From: Limnohabitans sp. T6-20
GTDB taxonomy: Bacteria > Pseudomonadota > Gammaproteobacteria > Burkholderiales > Burkholderiaceae_C
Reading direction: 5' to 3'
Length of the DNA: 64,000 nt
NCBI RefSeq assembly: GCF_003063505.1
Contig: NZ_NERW01000003.1
Location: forward strand, 124,001 to 188,000
A model generated the notes under the pieces. That model saw only the letters and a program-made list of their open reading frames with translations. It searched no databases and had not been told where the DNA came from. Every line of letters begins with the position of its first letter. The stretch's first letter is position 1. A program made the position numbers and the translations under genes. Of this stretch, positions 19,791 to 28,742 are shown piece by piece.

Positions 19791-20909
19791 TCAGCCTTTG
19801 ACTTCGGTGGCCGTGATCGTGTACTTGAACGCGTCGGGCGTGTAAGAGTCCAAACGGCCTTCTGCCGTCTCGGCCACCGGGTACATCAAGAAGTTGACAG
19901 GCCCGCCCTTGGCACCCGGCAAGCTCACATCGTGCGATGTGTTCCAGGCCATCCAGTTGCCCTCCCAGCCGCCAAACAGGTGTTTGTAAACCGGGGCCAC
20001 CACCGGGTGGTCGGTCTTCTTGATCCACTCGACCGTTTCCAGGCGCATGACCTTGGCCACATCGGCCGGGTCCATGGCCACCCAGCCATGGGCTTGCAAA
20101 TACACTTCGGCGCGGCAATGCTGCGCCCCCTTCAGGCTGGCCGGGTTGCCCGACAGCTCTTTGTAGCCAAAGGCCGAAGGAGCCAAGCGGATGCCGTACA
20201 CATCGCGCGCGGGCAAACCCACAGCGCGGCACAGGCCCACAAACAAGGCGTTCAGGTCAGCGCACTTGCCACCCAGATTGCCGGTCTCCAGCATGGTCTT
20301 GATGTCCCCTTCGCCACAACCGCGTGTCTTGGGGTCACGGAAAGCGTTGGTCACCACCCAGTCGTAAATCGCACGGGCTTTTTGTTCGTCGGTCTTCGCG
20401 CCCTTGGTGGCCTGCAATGCGGTGGTGCGCACGATGCCATCGATGGGCAACATCTGGGTGGCACGGGTGTAGTGGCGCAGCGTATCGGCCGCCTCTGCGG
20501 TGAAGCTGCGGCCCGGGCTCAGCTCGGACGCGCGGTTTTGGGTTTGCACGCGGCTGGTGATCTCGATCACCGGGCGAACACCTGCAGCGAATTCGGCCGT
20601 CACAAAGCGGGCACCCTCCACCAGATCGCTGCCCATGCGGGCGTTACCATTGCTGCTGAAACGGGTGTCCAGCGAATGCTGCCAATCGGTGTTGACGCTC
20701 GGCACGGGCAACCACACACGGGTGGCACCCTGGGGCTCGGCGATTTCGACACGGGTGGTCACATCAAAGGTGCGCCAGGTACCCACTTCGGGGGCAAAAC
20801 GGCGCTCGGCTGCGGCAGCCGAAGTTTGGGCGTGCAACCAGGTGGGTGCAGCGAACATGGCGCCCAGAGCGGCGCCTCCTTTGAGCAAAGAGCGGCGAGC
20901 GGTGGTCAT
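19791..20909 (-). CDS. Tat-exported transglutaminase-like protein
   Basis: A 372-residue protein. The N-terminus MTTARRSLLKGGAALGAMFAAP is a twin-arginine signal ending near WLHAQ. The middle holds a transglutaminase-like core: GKCADLNALFVGLCRAVGLPARDVYG (nucleophile Cys), followed by HCRAEVYLQAHGWVAMDPADV with the His and Asp partners. Such proteins are usually periplasmic peptidases or amidases. GGAG precedes ATG 20909. Substrate unknown. Confidence 0.85.
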   Translation of the reverse strand: MTTARRSLLKGGAALGAMFAAPTWLHAQTSAAAAERRFAPEVGTWRTFDVTTRVEIAEPQGATRVWLPVPSVNTDWQHSLDTRFSSNGNARMGSDLVEGARFVTAEFAAGVRPVIEITSRVQTQNRASELSPGRSFTAEAADTLRHYTRATQMLPIDGIVRTTALQATKGAKTDEQKARAIYDWVVTNAFRDPKTRGCGEGDIKTMLETGNLGGKCADLNALFVGLCRAVGLPARDVYGIRLAPSAFGYKELSGNPASLKGAQHCRAEVYLQAHGWVAMDPADVAKVMRLETVEWIKKTDHPVVAPVYKHLFGGWEGNWMAWNTSHDVSLPGAKGGPVNFLMYPVAETAEGRLDSYTPDAFKYTITATEVKG

Positions 20910-21018
20910 GAAAAAGAACTCCGAAACAGGGGTGAGACCTGTCGGCACACGCAAGGCGCTGGAAAGCGCCAATGCCCCGAAGGCAGGTCGCCCAGCACAA
21001 GGCGTGCGGGCTGGCGGA

Positions 21019-21591
21019 TTATCGCCGAGTGGGGCTGGCCGATTTTTGCAAGGCGCTCAGCCAGCCAGCGGCTTCTGCACTCGACCAATCCACTTCACCC
21101 ACCACGCGCCAACGGACTTGGCCATCGGGGCCGATCAGGAAGGTGGTGGGATAAATGCGAACACCCCAGCGCCGGGTCATCTCGCCTTGCGGGTCCAGGA
21201 CCAGCGGAAACGCCAGGCCCTGAGCTGTCGCAAAGCGCTGCACCGCGCTGGCGGTTTCTTTCACATTGATGCCGATCACCACGGGTGGGCTGCCGTCGGC
21301 GCTGTGCAAGGCCTGCAAGGACGGCATTTCTTCCTTGCAAGGGCCGCACCAAGTGGCCCAAAAGTTGAGCACCACCACCCGCCCCTTGAGCTTGGCGCTG
21401 GTCCAGCGCTGGCCTTGCATATCCAGCACATCGATGTTGGGTGTGGGGTGCGACCGGGGCCACGGGGTTTTGTCGAACTGGGCGTGGGCCTGCAAAGGCC
21501 CGATCAAGAGCAAAAGACCGAACAGCACGGCCTTGCGGACCACCGAGCGAGCTGCCGTGATCACGCTGAGCACCTGCGCAATTTCAGGCAT
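21019..21591 (-). CDS. TlpA-like thioredoxin-fold protein
   Basis: A 190-residue protein. A hydrophobic signal or anchor at residues ~16-38 (VVRKAVLFGLLLLIGPLQAHAQ) is followed by a periplasmic thioredoxin fold with WCGPC (Cys82/Cys85) and the cis-Pro loop YPTTFLIGPDG. It should reduce disulfides in the periplasm, for example in cytochrome c maturation. The apparent ATG at 21591 lies inside a REP-like palindrome (21588-21616) and has no Shine-Dalgarno sequence, so a downstream GTG/TTG start is possible. Confidence 0.85.
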   Translation of the reverse strand: MPEIAQVLSVITAARSVVRKAVLFGLLLLIGPLQAHAQFDKTPWPRSHPTPNIDVLDMQGQRWTSAKLKGRVVVLNFWATWCGPCKEEMPSLQALHSADGSPPVVIGINVKETASAVQRFATAQGLAFPLVLDPQGEMTRRWGVRIYPTTFLIGPDGQVRWRVVGEVDWSSAEAAGWLSALQKSASPTRR

Positions 21592-21616
21592 TCGCGAGCG
21601 GGGGCTCGCGCCCACA
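21588..21616. repeat. REP-like palindrome overlapping the tlpA start
   Basis: The plus strand reads GCATTCGCGAGCGGGGGCTC with a GCGAGC/GCTCGC stem and a CGCCCAC tail. It is a single, slightly diverged member of the family seen at 47.2, 61.3, 61.4 and 62.7 kb. Confidence 0.7.
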
Positions 21617-21655
21617 GGGGGGCAAACCCCACCGCGGGTGCGCCCTGCTGTGGCA

Positions 21656-24307
21656 TCAAAGCCGCTCGGCAACCCAAGCTTGTACGCTGGCCATCGCCGC
21701 TGGCAAGGCCTTGGCATCGGTGCCACCAGCCATGGCCATGTCGGGCTTGCCACCGCCTTTGCCGCCCACTTGGCCCGCCACAAAATTGGCCAGCTCACCG
21801 GCTTTGACTTTGCCCACGGTGTCAGCGGTCACGCCAGCGGCGATTTGCACCTTGTCGCCGTCCACAGCGGTCAACACGATCACGGCGGTCTTGATCTTGT
21901 CCTTGAGCTTGTCCATGGTGTCGCGCAGGGTTTTGGCGTCGGCCCCTTCGAGCTTGGCCACCAGCAGCTTCACGCCCTTGACATCCACAGCCTGGGTCAT
22001 CAACTCATCGCCCTGGGCCGAAGCCAGCTTGCCTTTGGCAGCGGCCAGTTCTTTTTCCAGTGCCTTGACCTGGTCCAGCACCTGTTGGATGCGAGCGTTC
22101 AATTCTGCAGGCTGGGCCTTCAGTGTGCCGGCGGCTTGCGACACCGTGTCTTCGAGCGACTGCAAATAAGCCAAAGCATTGGCGCCAGTCACGGCTTCGA
22201 TGCGGCGCACGCCAGCAGCCACACCGCCTTCACTGACGATCTTGAACAGACCAATGTCGCCCGTGGCTTTGACGTGGGTGCCGCCGCACAGTTCACGGCT
22301 AGAACCGATGTCGAGCACACGCACGGACTCGCCGTACTTCTCGCCAAACAGCATCATCGCGCCGGTTTTCTGGGCGCTTTCGATGTCCATCACACGCGCT
22401 TGTGCAGCGGCGTTGGCCAAAATTTCTGCGTTCACTTGGGCTTCGATCTGACGGATCTCGGCGTCGGTCACGGGCGCGTTGTGCGCAAAGTCAAAACGGG
22501 TGCGCTCGGCATTGACCAAGCTGCCCTTTTGCTGCACATGGCTGCCCAGCACTTCGCGCAGGGCTTTGTGCATCAGGTGGGTGGCGCTGTGGTTGCGCAC
22601 GGTGGCGGCGCGCACGGCCAGATCCACATGGGCTTGCACCGCGTCACCCACTTTCAGGCTACCGGATTGGACTTCGCCGTGGTGGCCAAACACATCGGCC
22701 TTGATCTTGAGCGTGTCAGCCACGTTGAACTGGCCGCCCGCGTTGTGCAGCATGCCCTGGTCGCCCACCTGACCGCCAGACTCGGCGTAGAAAGGTGTCG
22801 TGTCCAACACAACCACGCCTGCCTGACCGGCTTTCAGTTCGGTCACAGCATTGCCATCGGCGTACAAAGCCAGTACTTTGGCGTTGGCTGTCAGGTCTTC
22901 GTAGCCCACAAAGTCGTTGCCCGCGCCGGTGTAGTCCAGCGCCTTGTCCATCTTGAATTTACCAGCGGCTCGGGCTTGGGCTTTTTGCTTTTCCATGGCG
23001 GTGGCAAAACCCGCTTCGTCCACGCTCAGACCGCGCTCGCGGCAGACGTCGGCCGACAGGTCGAGCGGGAAGCCGTAGGTGTCGTGCAGCTTGAAAGCCA
23101 CTTCGCCGGGCAGCACCTTGACGCCGCCTTCGAGTGCCGAATCCAGAATTTGCATGCCGCTTTGCAGCGTTTCAAAGAAGCGCTCTTCTTCCACGAGCAA
23201 AACGTCAGCAATGCGCTCGGCCTGATCGGCCATGTTGGGGTATGCCGCGCCCATGAGCTTGACCAAATCGGGCACCAGCTTGTGGAAGAACGGTTTTTTC
23301 TGGCCCAGCAAATAACCATGGCGAATGGCGCGGCGGATGATGCGGCGCTGCACATAGCCTCGGCCTTCGTTGCTGGGCACCACACCATCACTCACCAAAA
23401 AGGAAGTGGCGCGGATGTGGTCGGCGATCACGCGCAGCGACTTGTTGTTCAGGTCGGTGCAGCCGGTTTCGCGCGATGCGGCCTTGATCAGCGCATCAAA
23501 AATGTCGATTTCGTAGTTGCTGTGAACGTGCTGCAAGATGGCCGCCAGGCGCTCCAGGCCCATGCCCGTGTCCACGCAAGGCGCAGGCAGCGGCGTGACG
23601 GCACCGGTTTCGTCCATGTTGAACTGCATGAACACGTTGTTCCAGATCTCGATGAAACGGTCGCCGTCTTCATCAGGGCTGCCGGGTGGGCCGCCGGGAA
23701 TGTGCGCACCGTGGTCGTAAAAAATCTCGGAGCAAGGACCGCAAGGGCCGGTGTCAGCCATCATCCAGAAGTTGTCTGACTTGTAGCGACCGCCTTTGTT
23801 GTCGCCGATGCGGATGATGCGGTTCTCGTGCTTGATGCGCTCAGGCGTCCAGCCGGCTTTGACAAAAATGCCTTCCCAAATGCCATGGGCCTCGTCGTCT
23901 TCCATGTACACGGTGGCGTACAGCTTGTCGGCGGGCAGTTTGTAGACCTCAGTCAGCAGTTCCCACGCCCATTGCAGCGATTCACGCTTAAAGTAATCGC
24001 CAAATGACCAATTGCCCAACATCTCGAAGAAAGTGTGGTGGCGGGCGGTGTAGCCCACGTTTTCCAGATCGTTGTGCTTACCACCGGCGCGCAGGCAGGC
24101 CTGTACAGACGCGGCACGCACATACGAGCGCTTGTCCGAGCCCAAAAACACGTCCTTGAACTGGACCATGCCCGAGTTGGTGAACATCAGGGTGGGGTCG
24201 TTGCCTGGCACCAAGGGGCTGGACGCCACCACGGTGTGGCCCTTGGACTCGAAAAAGTCCAGGAAAGTCTTGCGGATGTCGGCGACGGAAATAACGGGTT
24301 GGCTCAT
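21656..24307 (-). CDS. alaS: Alanyl-tRNA synthetase
   Basis: An 883-residue class II synthetase, normal length for AlaRS. The start [20 protein letters not shown] at 24307 agrees with the family. The catalytic core includes [16 protein letters not shown] and [19 protein letters not shown]. The editing domain has [16 protein letters not shown], and [13 protein letters not shown] carries the Cys/His site. The C-terminal C-Ala oligomerisation/Gly-rich region ends in [15 protein letters not shown]. It charges tRNA(Ala). It is transcribed away from gabD. Confidence 0.97.
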   Translation of the reverse strand: MSQPVISVADIRKTFLDFFESKGHTVVASSPLVPGNDPTLMFTNSGMVQFKDVFLGSDKRSYVRAASVQACLRAGGKHNDLENVGYTARHHTFFEMLGNWSFGDYFKRESLQWAWELLTEVYKLPADKLYATVYMEDDEAHGIWEGIFVKAGWTPERIKHENRIIRIGDNKGGRYKSDNFWMMADTGPCGPCSEIFYDHGAHIPGGPPGSPDEDGDRFIEIWNNVFMQFNMDETGAVTPLPAPCVDTGMGLERLAAILQHVHSNYEIDIFDALIKAASRETGCTDLNNKSLRVIADHIRATSFLVSDGVVPSNEGRGYVQRRIIRRAIRHGYLLGQKKPFFHKLVPDLVKLMGAAYPNMADQAERIADVLLVEEERFFETLQSGMQILDSALEGGVKVLPGEVAFKLHDTYGFPLDLSADVCRERGLSVDEAGFATAMEKQKAQARAAGKFKMDKALDYTGAGNDFVGYEDLTANAKVLALYADGNAVTELKAGQAGVVVLDTTPFYAESGGQVGDQGMLHNAGGQFNVADTLKIKADVFGHHGEVQSGSLKVGDAVQAHVDLAVRAATVRNHSATHLMHKALREVLGSHVQQKGSLVNAERTRFDFAHNAPVTDAEIRQIEAQVNAEILANAAAQARVMDIESAQKTGAMMLFGEKYGESVRVLDIGSSRELCGGTHVKATGDIGLFKIVSEGGVAAGVRRIEAVTGANALAYLQSLEDTVSQAAGTLKAQPAELNARIQQVLDQVKALEKELAAAKGKLASAQGDELMTQAVDVKGVKLLVAKLEGADAKTLRDTMDKLKDKIKTAVIVLTAVDGDKVQIAAGVTADTVGKVKAGELANFVAGQVGGKGGGKPDMAMAGGTDAKALPAAMASVQAWVAERL

Positions 24308-24336
24308 GGTGTTCTTTGCTTTAGATGCAACCAAGC

Positions 24337-24342
24337 ATTATA
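24337..24342 (-). promoter_or_regulatory. Candidate -10 element for alaS
   Basis: The minus strand has a perfect TATAAT 30 nt upstream of the alaS ATG. No good -35 sequence is visible at 16-18 nt, so this is a partial promoter call. Confidence 0.4.
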
Positions 24343-24418
24343 AGTTTGCCCCACCCTCAGTTGTTTGCGTGACAGGCGGCCCCAGCCAACTGCGATATCG
24401 TGCAAAACATGGCACAAT

Positions 24419-24438
24419 TTATTTAACAGGTTAAATAA
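24419..24438. promoter_or_regulatory. Perfect inverted repeat in the gabD leader, candidate operator
   Basis: TTATTTAAC-AG-GTTAAATAA is a perfect 9-bp inverted repeat with a 2-nt centre. It ends 14 nt before the gabD ATG and just upstream of its GGAG site. Its symmetry and AT content suit a dimeric MarR- or GntR-type repressor; the regulator is not identified. Confidence 0.55.
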
Positions 24439-24452
24439 TATCCGGAGACACC

Positions 24453-25931
24453 ATGGACATGAAGACATCCCCCCTCGCACTGCTGAACGACCCGACTTTG
24501 CTCAAGACAGACGCACTGATCAACGGCCAATGGGTCGCAGGCAGCCAGCGTTTTGAGGTGACCGATCCGGCCACAGGCCAGCACTTGGCGAACGTGGCCA
24601 ACCTAGGCGCCGCCGAGGCAGATGCCGCCATTACCGCAGCCAACGCCGCTTGGCCTGCTTGGAAAGCCAAAACCGCCAAAGAGCGCAGCACCATCTTGCG
24701 CAAGTGGTTTGACCTGCTGATCGCCAACACCGAAGACTTGGCGCGCCTGATGACCGCCGAAAACGGCAAGCCCATTGCCGAGTCGCGTGGCGAAGTGGCC
24801 TATGGCGCGAGTTTTGTAGAGTGGTTTGCCGAAGAGGCCAAGCGCATCAACGGCGAAACCCTGCCCCAGTTTGACAACAACCGCCGTCTGCTGGTGCTCA
24901 AGCAGCCCATTGGCGTGTGTGCAGCCATCACGCCCTGGAACTTCCCGCTGGCCATGATCACCCGCAAAGTGGCCCCCGCACTGGCTGCTGGCTGCCCCGT
25001 GGTCATCAAACCCGCTGAACAAACCCCACTCACCGCTCTGGCGGCGGCTGAGCTGGCGATTCGTGCGGGCATCCCGGCCGGGGTGCTCAACATCATCACC
25101 GCCGACGGCCCCCAGAGCATCGCCATCGGCAAGGTTTTGTGTGCGAGCGACGTGGTGCGCCACATCAGCTTCACGGGTTCCACCGAAGTGGGCCGCATCC
25201 TGATGGCGCAATCGGCACCCACCGTGAAAAAAATGTCGCTGGAGCTGGGTGGCAACGCCCCGTTCATCGTGTTTGAAGACGCCGACATCAACAGCGCCGT
25301 GGAAGGCGCATTTGCCAGCAAATACCGCAACGCGGGTCAGACCTGCGTCTGCTCCAACCGCTTTTATGTGCAAGAGGGGGTCTACGAAGAGTTCGCCGCC
25401 AAATTTGCGGCCAAAGTCAAAACCGCCAAAGTGGGCAACGGCTTTGCAGAGGGTGTGAACCAAGGCCCACTGATCGAGCCCTCGGCCATCGACAAGGTTG
25501 AACGCCACGTGAAAGACGCCATCGCCAAAGGCGCGCGCGTGCTGACGGGCGGCAAGCGGCTGGAGGGCCAGTTTTTTGAACCCACCGTGGTCGCCGACGC
25601 CACCGCCGACATGGTCTGCGCCCGCGAAGAGACCTTTGGCCCCTTTGCCCCCATCTTCAAGTTCAAGACCGAACAAGACGCCATCTTTGCGGCCAACAAC
25701 ACCGAGTTTGGTCTGGCCAGCTACTTCTACAGCCGCGACGTGGGCCGCATCTTCCGCGTGAGTGAAGCGCTGGAATACGGCATGGTCGGCATCAACGTGG
25801 GCATTTTGGCCACCGAGCATGTGCCTTTTGGTGGCGTCAAGCAATCGGGCTTGGGTCGTGAAGGCTCGCACCACGGCATGGACGACTATGTGGAGATCAA
25901 ATACCTCTGTGTCGGCGATATCCTGAAGTAA
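24453..25931 (+). CDS. gabD: Succinate-semialdehyde dehydrogenase, NAD(P)-dependent
   Basis: A 492-residue aldehyde dehydrogenase. It shows the signature TPWNFPLAMITRK, the cofactor loop FTGSTEVGR, the catalytic general base in LELGGNAPF (about Glu264) and the nucleophile in NAGQTCVCSN (Cys298, with Cys300 beside it as in redox-sensitive GabD enzymes). The C-terminus FGGVKQSGLGREGS is typical of SSADH. It oxidises succinic semialdehyde to succinate. CGGAGA lies upstream of ATG 24453 (a second ATG is at 24459). The palindrome in the leader suggests repression. A glutarate-semialdehyde role is possible. Confidence 0.9.
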   Translation: MDMKTSPLALLNDPTLLKTDALINGQWVAGSQRFEVTDPATGQHLANVANLGAAEADAAITAANAAWPAWKAKTAKERSTILRKWFDLLIANTEDLARLMTAENGKPIAESRGEVAYGASFVEWFAEEAKRINGETLPQFDNNRRLLVLKQPIGVCAAITPWNFPLAMITRKVAPALAAGCPVVIKPAEQTPLTALAAAELAIRAGIPAGVLNIITADGPQSIAIGKVLCASDVVRHISFTGSTEVGRILMAQSAPTVKKMSLELGGNAPFIVFEDADINSAVEGAFASKYRNAGQTCVCSNRFYVQEGVYEEFAAKFAAKVKTAKVGNGFAEGVNQGPLIEPSAIDKVERHVKDAIAKGARVLTGGKRLEGQFFEPTVVADATADMVCAREETFGPFAPIFKFKTEQDAIFAANNTEFGLASYFYSRDVGRIFRVSEALEYGMVGINVGILATEHVPFGGVKQSGLGREGSHHGMDDYVEIKYLCVGDILK

Positions 25932-25944
25932 ACTACACGGCTTC

Positions 25945-26018
25945 GCGGGTGTCGTTTAATGGTAGGACTTTTGCTTCCCAAGCAAATAACGAGGGTTCGA
26001 TTCCCTTCGCCCGCTCCA
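25945..26018 (+). tRNA. tRNA-Gly(CCC)
   Basis: A 74-nt cloverleaf with encoded CCA. Acceptor arm GCGGGTG pairs with CGCCCGC (one G-U). The D-arm contains TTTAATGGTAGGA, the anticodon loop is TTCCCAA with anticodon CCC, and the T-arm contains GGTTCGATTCC. It reads GGG codons. It begins 13 nt after the gabD stop. Confidence 0.93.
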
Positions 26019-26039
26019 AGTTTTCATGCCGATTTAAAG

Positions 26040-26066
26040 AAGGCCCCGCAAGGGGCCTTCGGCATT
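26040..26066 (+). terminator. Rho-independent terminator after tRNA-Gly
   Basis: AAGGCCCC-GCAA-GGGGCCTT forms a perfect 8-bp stem (26040-26059), followed by CGGCATTTT. The T-run is short and offset. Confidence 0.65.
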
Positions 26067-26080
26067 TTGACCCTTTGCCC

Positions 26081-26884
26081 ATGAACATCACCGTCAACGA
26101 AGAACTCAAAGCCTACATCGACCCCTTGACCCCTGACGAGCATGACGCGCTGGAGCGCAGCATCCTGGCCGAGGGGTGTCGTGATGCGTTGGTGCTGTGG
26201 GGCAACGTGCTGGTGGACGGGCACAACCGCTACGGCATTTGTCAAAAGCATGGCCTGCCTTTTCAGACGGTGCAAAACACCCGCTTTCAATCCATGGAAG
26301 ATGTGCACTTGTGGATGATCGACCAGCACTTGGGCCGACGCAGTGTGTCGGACTTTCAGCGTGGCGTGCTGGCTTTGCGCAAACGCGAAATTCTGGCCGA
26401 GCGCCGCGCCAGTGCCATCGCAGCAACCGATCCAGCCAACACCGCCGAGTCATCGCACACATCGGATGCCGGAGTGAACGATGCCAGCCACAACCCGCTC
26501 AAAAGCCGCTCTGACATTGCCAAGGCTGCGCGGCTGAGCAGCAGCCAAGTGGTACACATCGAGAAGATTCAGAAACAAGCCGCCCCCGAACTGGTCGCAG
26601 CCGTCAAAGCCGGCACCATCTCACTCAATGCCGCCGCTGCCGTGGCCAGCCTGCCCGCCGAAGAACAACAAACAGCGGCACGGGGAGGCAAAGAAGAACT
26701 CAAGCAAGCGGCCAAGCGCGTGCGCGAAGTGCAACGCAAACCGGCCAAAGACGATGCGCAGGACTCGGAACACAGCGCCAGCGATGAGCTGATTGGCTTG
26801 CAACAGCGTGTGGCGCAGTTGACCTCAGAAAATGAGCGCTTGCGACAGGAAGTGGCCGAACTGCGGGCGCAACTGGAGCTTTGA
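26081..26884 (+). CDS. Solitary ParB N-terminal-domain protein with C-terminal coiled coil
   Basis: A 267-residue protein. Residues ~5-90 look like a ParB/sulfiredoxin-type N-terminal domain: PDEHDALERSILAEGCRDALVLWGN, then VLVDGHNRYGIC, which corresponds to the DGHxR-type loop. A helical region with an HTH-like segment (SRSDIAKAARLSSSQVVHIEKI) lies near 150-175. The last ~40 residues form a coiled coil (LQQRVAQLTSENERLRQEVAELRAQL). No parA, origin or phage gene is nearby, so a partition role is unlikely to be assumed; it may be a DNA-binding or nucleotide-dependent regulator. ATG 26081 follows the tRNA terminator; upstream frame inside the tRNA is rejected. Confidence 0.7.
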   Translation: MNITVNEELKAYIDPLTPDEHDALERSILAEGCRDALVLWGNVLVDGHNRYGICQKHGLPFQTVQNTRFQSMEDVHLWMIDQHLGRRSVSDFQRGVLALRKREILAERRASAIAATDPANTAESSHTSDAGVNDASHNPLKSRSDIAKAARLSSSQVVHIEKIQKQAAPELVAAVKAGTISLNAAAAVASLPAEEQQTAARGGKEELKQAAKRVREVQRKPAKDDAQDSEHSASDELIGLQQRVAQLTSENERLRQEVAELRAQLEL

Positions 26885-26931
26885 AGGGATCTTTGACGGG
26901 GTCTTTGATTCGGGCAGGCCAGGCCAACAAG

Positions 26932-27888
26932 TCAAGGCGTCCGGCTGCCTTCACGCAACACAACGGCTGTGGTTTTGGCGTCGGGCAAGCGAAGACGCAC
27001 ACCTTGAAAGTAAAGCTGTGCTTGTTCGGCTTGTTCAAAATGCACACGCCAAGGCGCTGGACCGTAGACGCTTTTGGCTTCATTCGCTTTGAGAAAGAAG
27101 ACTGTGCGCGAGCCTGCCCCATCGACCACGCAAACGGTGCCTTCTCTCTGGGCCACCAGATAAACCATGTCACCCGGTTTGCTGGGTTGCGAAGGCATCA
27201 GCACAGCGTCCGTCTGGCTCGACTGACACAAGGGAATTTCCCCCACGGAGGCCACATGACCCGTTCCAGAGGCAACAGGTTCTGACGCGACAACAACAAC
27301 GGACCGTGCTGCAGCAGACTCAGCAACTGAGGCAGAAGATTTTGCACTTGACCCCATTGCCACTGCGCGTGCAACGGGTTGAACCTGCGTCTGAATCAAC
27401 GGCGCAGCAGCTGCGGAGGATTCAGGCGACATCGCCACCGCCCGATGCCAGAAAGAAGGCATCACGCCACGGCCTTGCCATGGGTATTGAGTCCAAACAA
27501 TGACCGCCAGTAGCCCCAAGGTAAAGAACGCGAAGACCATCAAGCGGGAATGGCGCATGAAGACGGAGGCCGGTCTGGCCGCTTGCGCTCTTTGCAAGGA
27601 CAACTCAATCAGTTCATCCACCACCGAAGAACCAGGCTCACTGGCCAGATCATCCGCCGGACGGATCACTTCAGCAGGATCCCGCCCCAACAGACTGGCG
27701 ACTTTGCGTGCCGCGTTCTCCTTGATGGATGCGGTGTAAAAAAGGGACGTACCACCCGACTCCAATTGCTGTATCTGCGCCACGGACAGGTTGGCGCGAC
27801 CCGCCAATGTGCTGGCATCGAGTTTTTGAGACCCACGCCACTCGCGCAGCAATTCGCCGCGCACCCGATCGGTCGTTGAATTCGACAT
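26932..27888 (-). CDS. RodZ-like helix-turn-helix membrane protein
   Basis: A 318-residue protein. There is a cytoplasmic Cro/C1-type HTH at residues ~8-70 (LREWRGSQKLDASTLAGRANLSVAQIQQLE), a transmembrane helix near residues 112-131 (LMVFAFFTLGLLAVIVWTQY), an Ala/Ser-rich linker, and a C-terminal domain of ~90 residues ending KTTAVVLREG that resembles the RodZ DUF4115 beta domain. ATG 27888 is preferred; a TTG lies four codons upstream. The upstream DNA is AT-rich. RodZ proteins tie MreB to the cell wall, but the usual ispG neighbour is absent here, so this may be a paralogue. Confidence 0.65.
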   Translation of the reverse strand: MSNSTTDRVRGELLREWRGSQKLDASTLAGRANLSVAQIQQLESGGTSLFYTASIKENAARKVASLLGRDPAEVIRPADDLASEPGSSVVDELIELSLQRAQAARPASVFMRHSRLMVFAFFTLGLLAVIVWTQYPWQGRGVMPSFWHRAVAMSPESSAAAAPLIQTQVQPVARAVAMGSSAKSSASVAESAAARSVVVVASEPVASGTGHVASVGEIPLCQSSQTDAVLMPSQPSKPGDMVYLVAQREGTVCVVDGAGSRTVFFLKANEAKSVYGPAPWRVHFEQAEQAQLYFQGVRLRLPDAKTTAVVLREGSRTP

Positions 27889-28016
27889 GTCAAAGGACAA
27901 AAATAAAAACGTTATTTTGTATTATCTTTTTACAAAGCTGAATACAGGAAAACCCATAAAGCCCTTATGAATATTGTTTTTGAGACAAATAATATTCAAT
28001 TAAATCAAAGAAAACA

Positions 28017-28044
28017 AAAAAGCCGCAAAGGTTTGCGGCTTTTT
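28017..28044. terminator. Bidirectional rho-independent terminator
   Basis: AGCCGCAAA-GG-TTTGCGGCT is flanked by an A-run on the left and a T-run on the right. It can stop scoB-distal transcription on the minus strand. Confidence 0.85.
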
Positions 28045-28067
28045 CTCGAATTCGGCTGACCCCTTGA

Positions 28068-28709
28068 TCAGAAAATCAGCTTCACACCCGTCTTGCTTTG
28101 CAGCACCTCAGGCGTCACGCCCGGGGCCAGCTCAACCACTTTCAGGCCCGCGTCGGTCACGTCCATCACGGCCAAGTCAGTGATGATGCGGTCCACCACG
28201 CCCACGCCGGTCAAAGGCAAGGTGCAGCTGGGCAAAATCTTCAGGTCTTCGGTGCCGTCTTTTTTCTTGGCAACATGTTCCATCAAGATGATCACGCGCT
28301 TGACGCCTGCGACCAGGTCCATCGCGCCGCCCATGCCCTTGACCATCTTGCCGGGGATCATCCAGTTGGCCAGATCGCCCTTTTCACTCACCTGCATCGC
28401 GCCCAGGATCGACAAGTTGATCTTGCCGCCACGGATCATGGCAAACGACTGCTCGCTGCCAAAAATCGACGAGCCCTTGATGGTTGTCACCGTTTGCTTG
28501 CCCGCGTTGATCAGGTCGGCATCGACCTCGTCTTCGGTCGGGAAGGGGCCAATGCCCAGCATGCCGTTCTCGCTTTGCAGCCAGACTTCTTTGTCTGCGG
28601 GCACAAAGTTGGCCACCAGCGTGGGGATGCCGATGCCCAGGTTCACATAGAAACCGTCTTCCAGTTCGTGGGCCGCACGCGCGGCCATTTGGTCTTGACT
28701 CCAGCTCAT
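28068..28709 (-). CDS. scoB: 3-oxoacid CoA-transferase subunit B
   Basis: A 213-residue protein. It shows the subunit B signature [17 protein letters not shown] and the catalytic glutamate in [10 protein letters not shown]. Length is normal. With ScoA it transfers CoA from succinyl-CoA to acetoacetate or a related 3-oxoacid. AGGAG precedes the ATG. It lies 33 nt after scoA. PcaJ (3-oxoadipate transferase) is an alternative identity, but no pca genes are adjacent. Confidence 0.92.
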   Translation of the reverse strand: MSWSQDQMAARAAHELEDGFYVNLGIGIPTLVANFVPADKEVWLQSENGMLGIGPFPTEDEVDADLINAGKQTVTTIKGSSIFGSEQSFAMIRGGKINLSILGAMQVSEKGDLANWMIPGKMVKGMGGAMDLVAGVKRVIILMEHVAKKKDGTEDLKILPSCTLPLTGVGVVDRIITDLAVMDVTDAGLKVVELAPGVTPEVLQSKTGVKLIF

Positions 28710-28742
28710 ATCAGGCTCCTGTTTTTTCGGTCACGGCGGGCT

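Noticed and set aside
25949..26080. ParB-like gene starting inside the tRNA
   Set aside because: The frame crosses the tRNA and its terminator; ATG 26081 is the sensible start.
25945..26884. Genomic island integrated at tRNA-Gly
   Set aside because: No integrase and no second copy of the tRNA 3' end were seen downstream.
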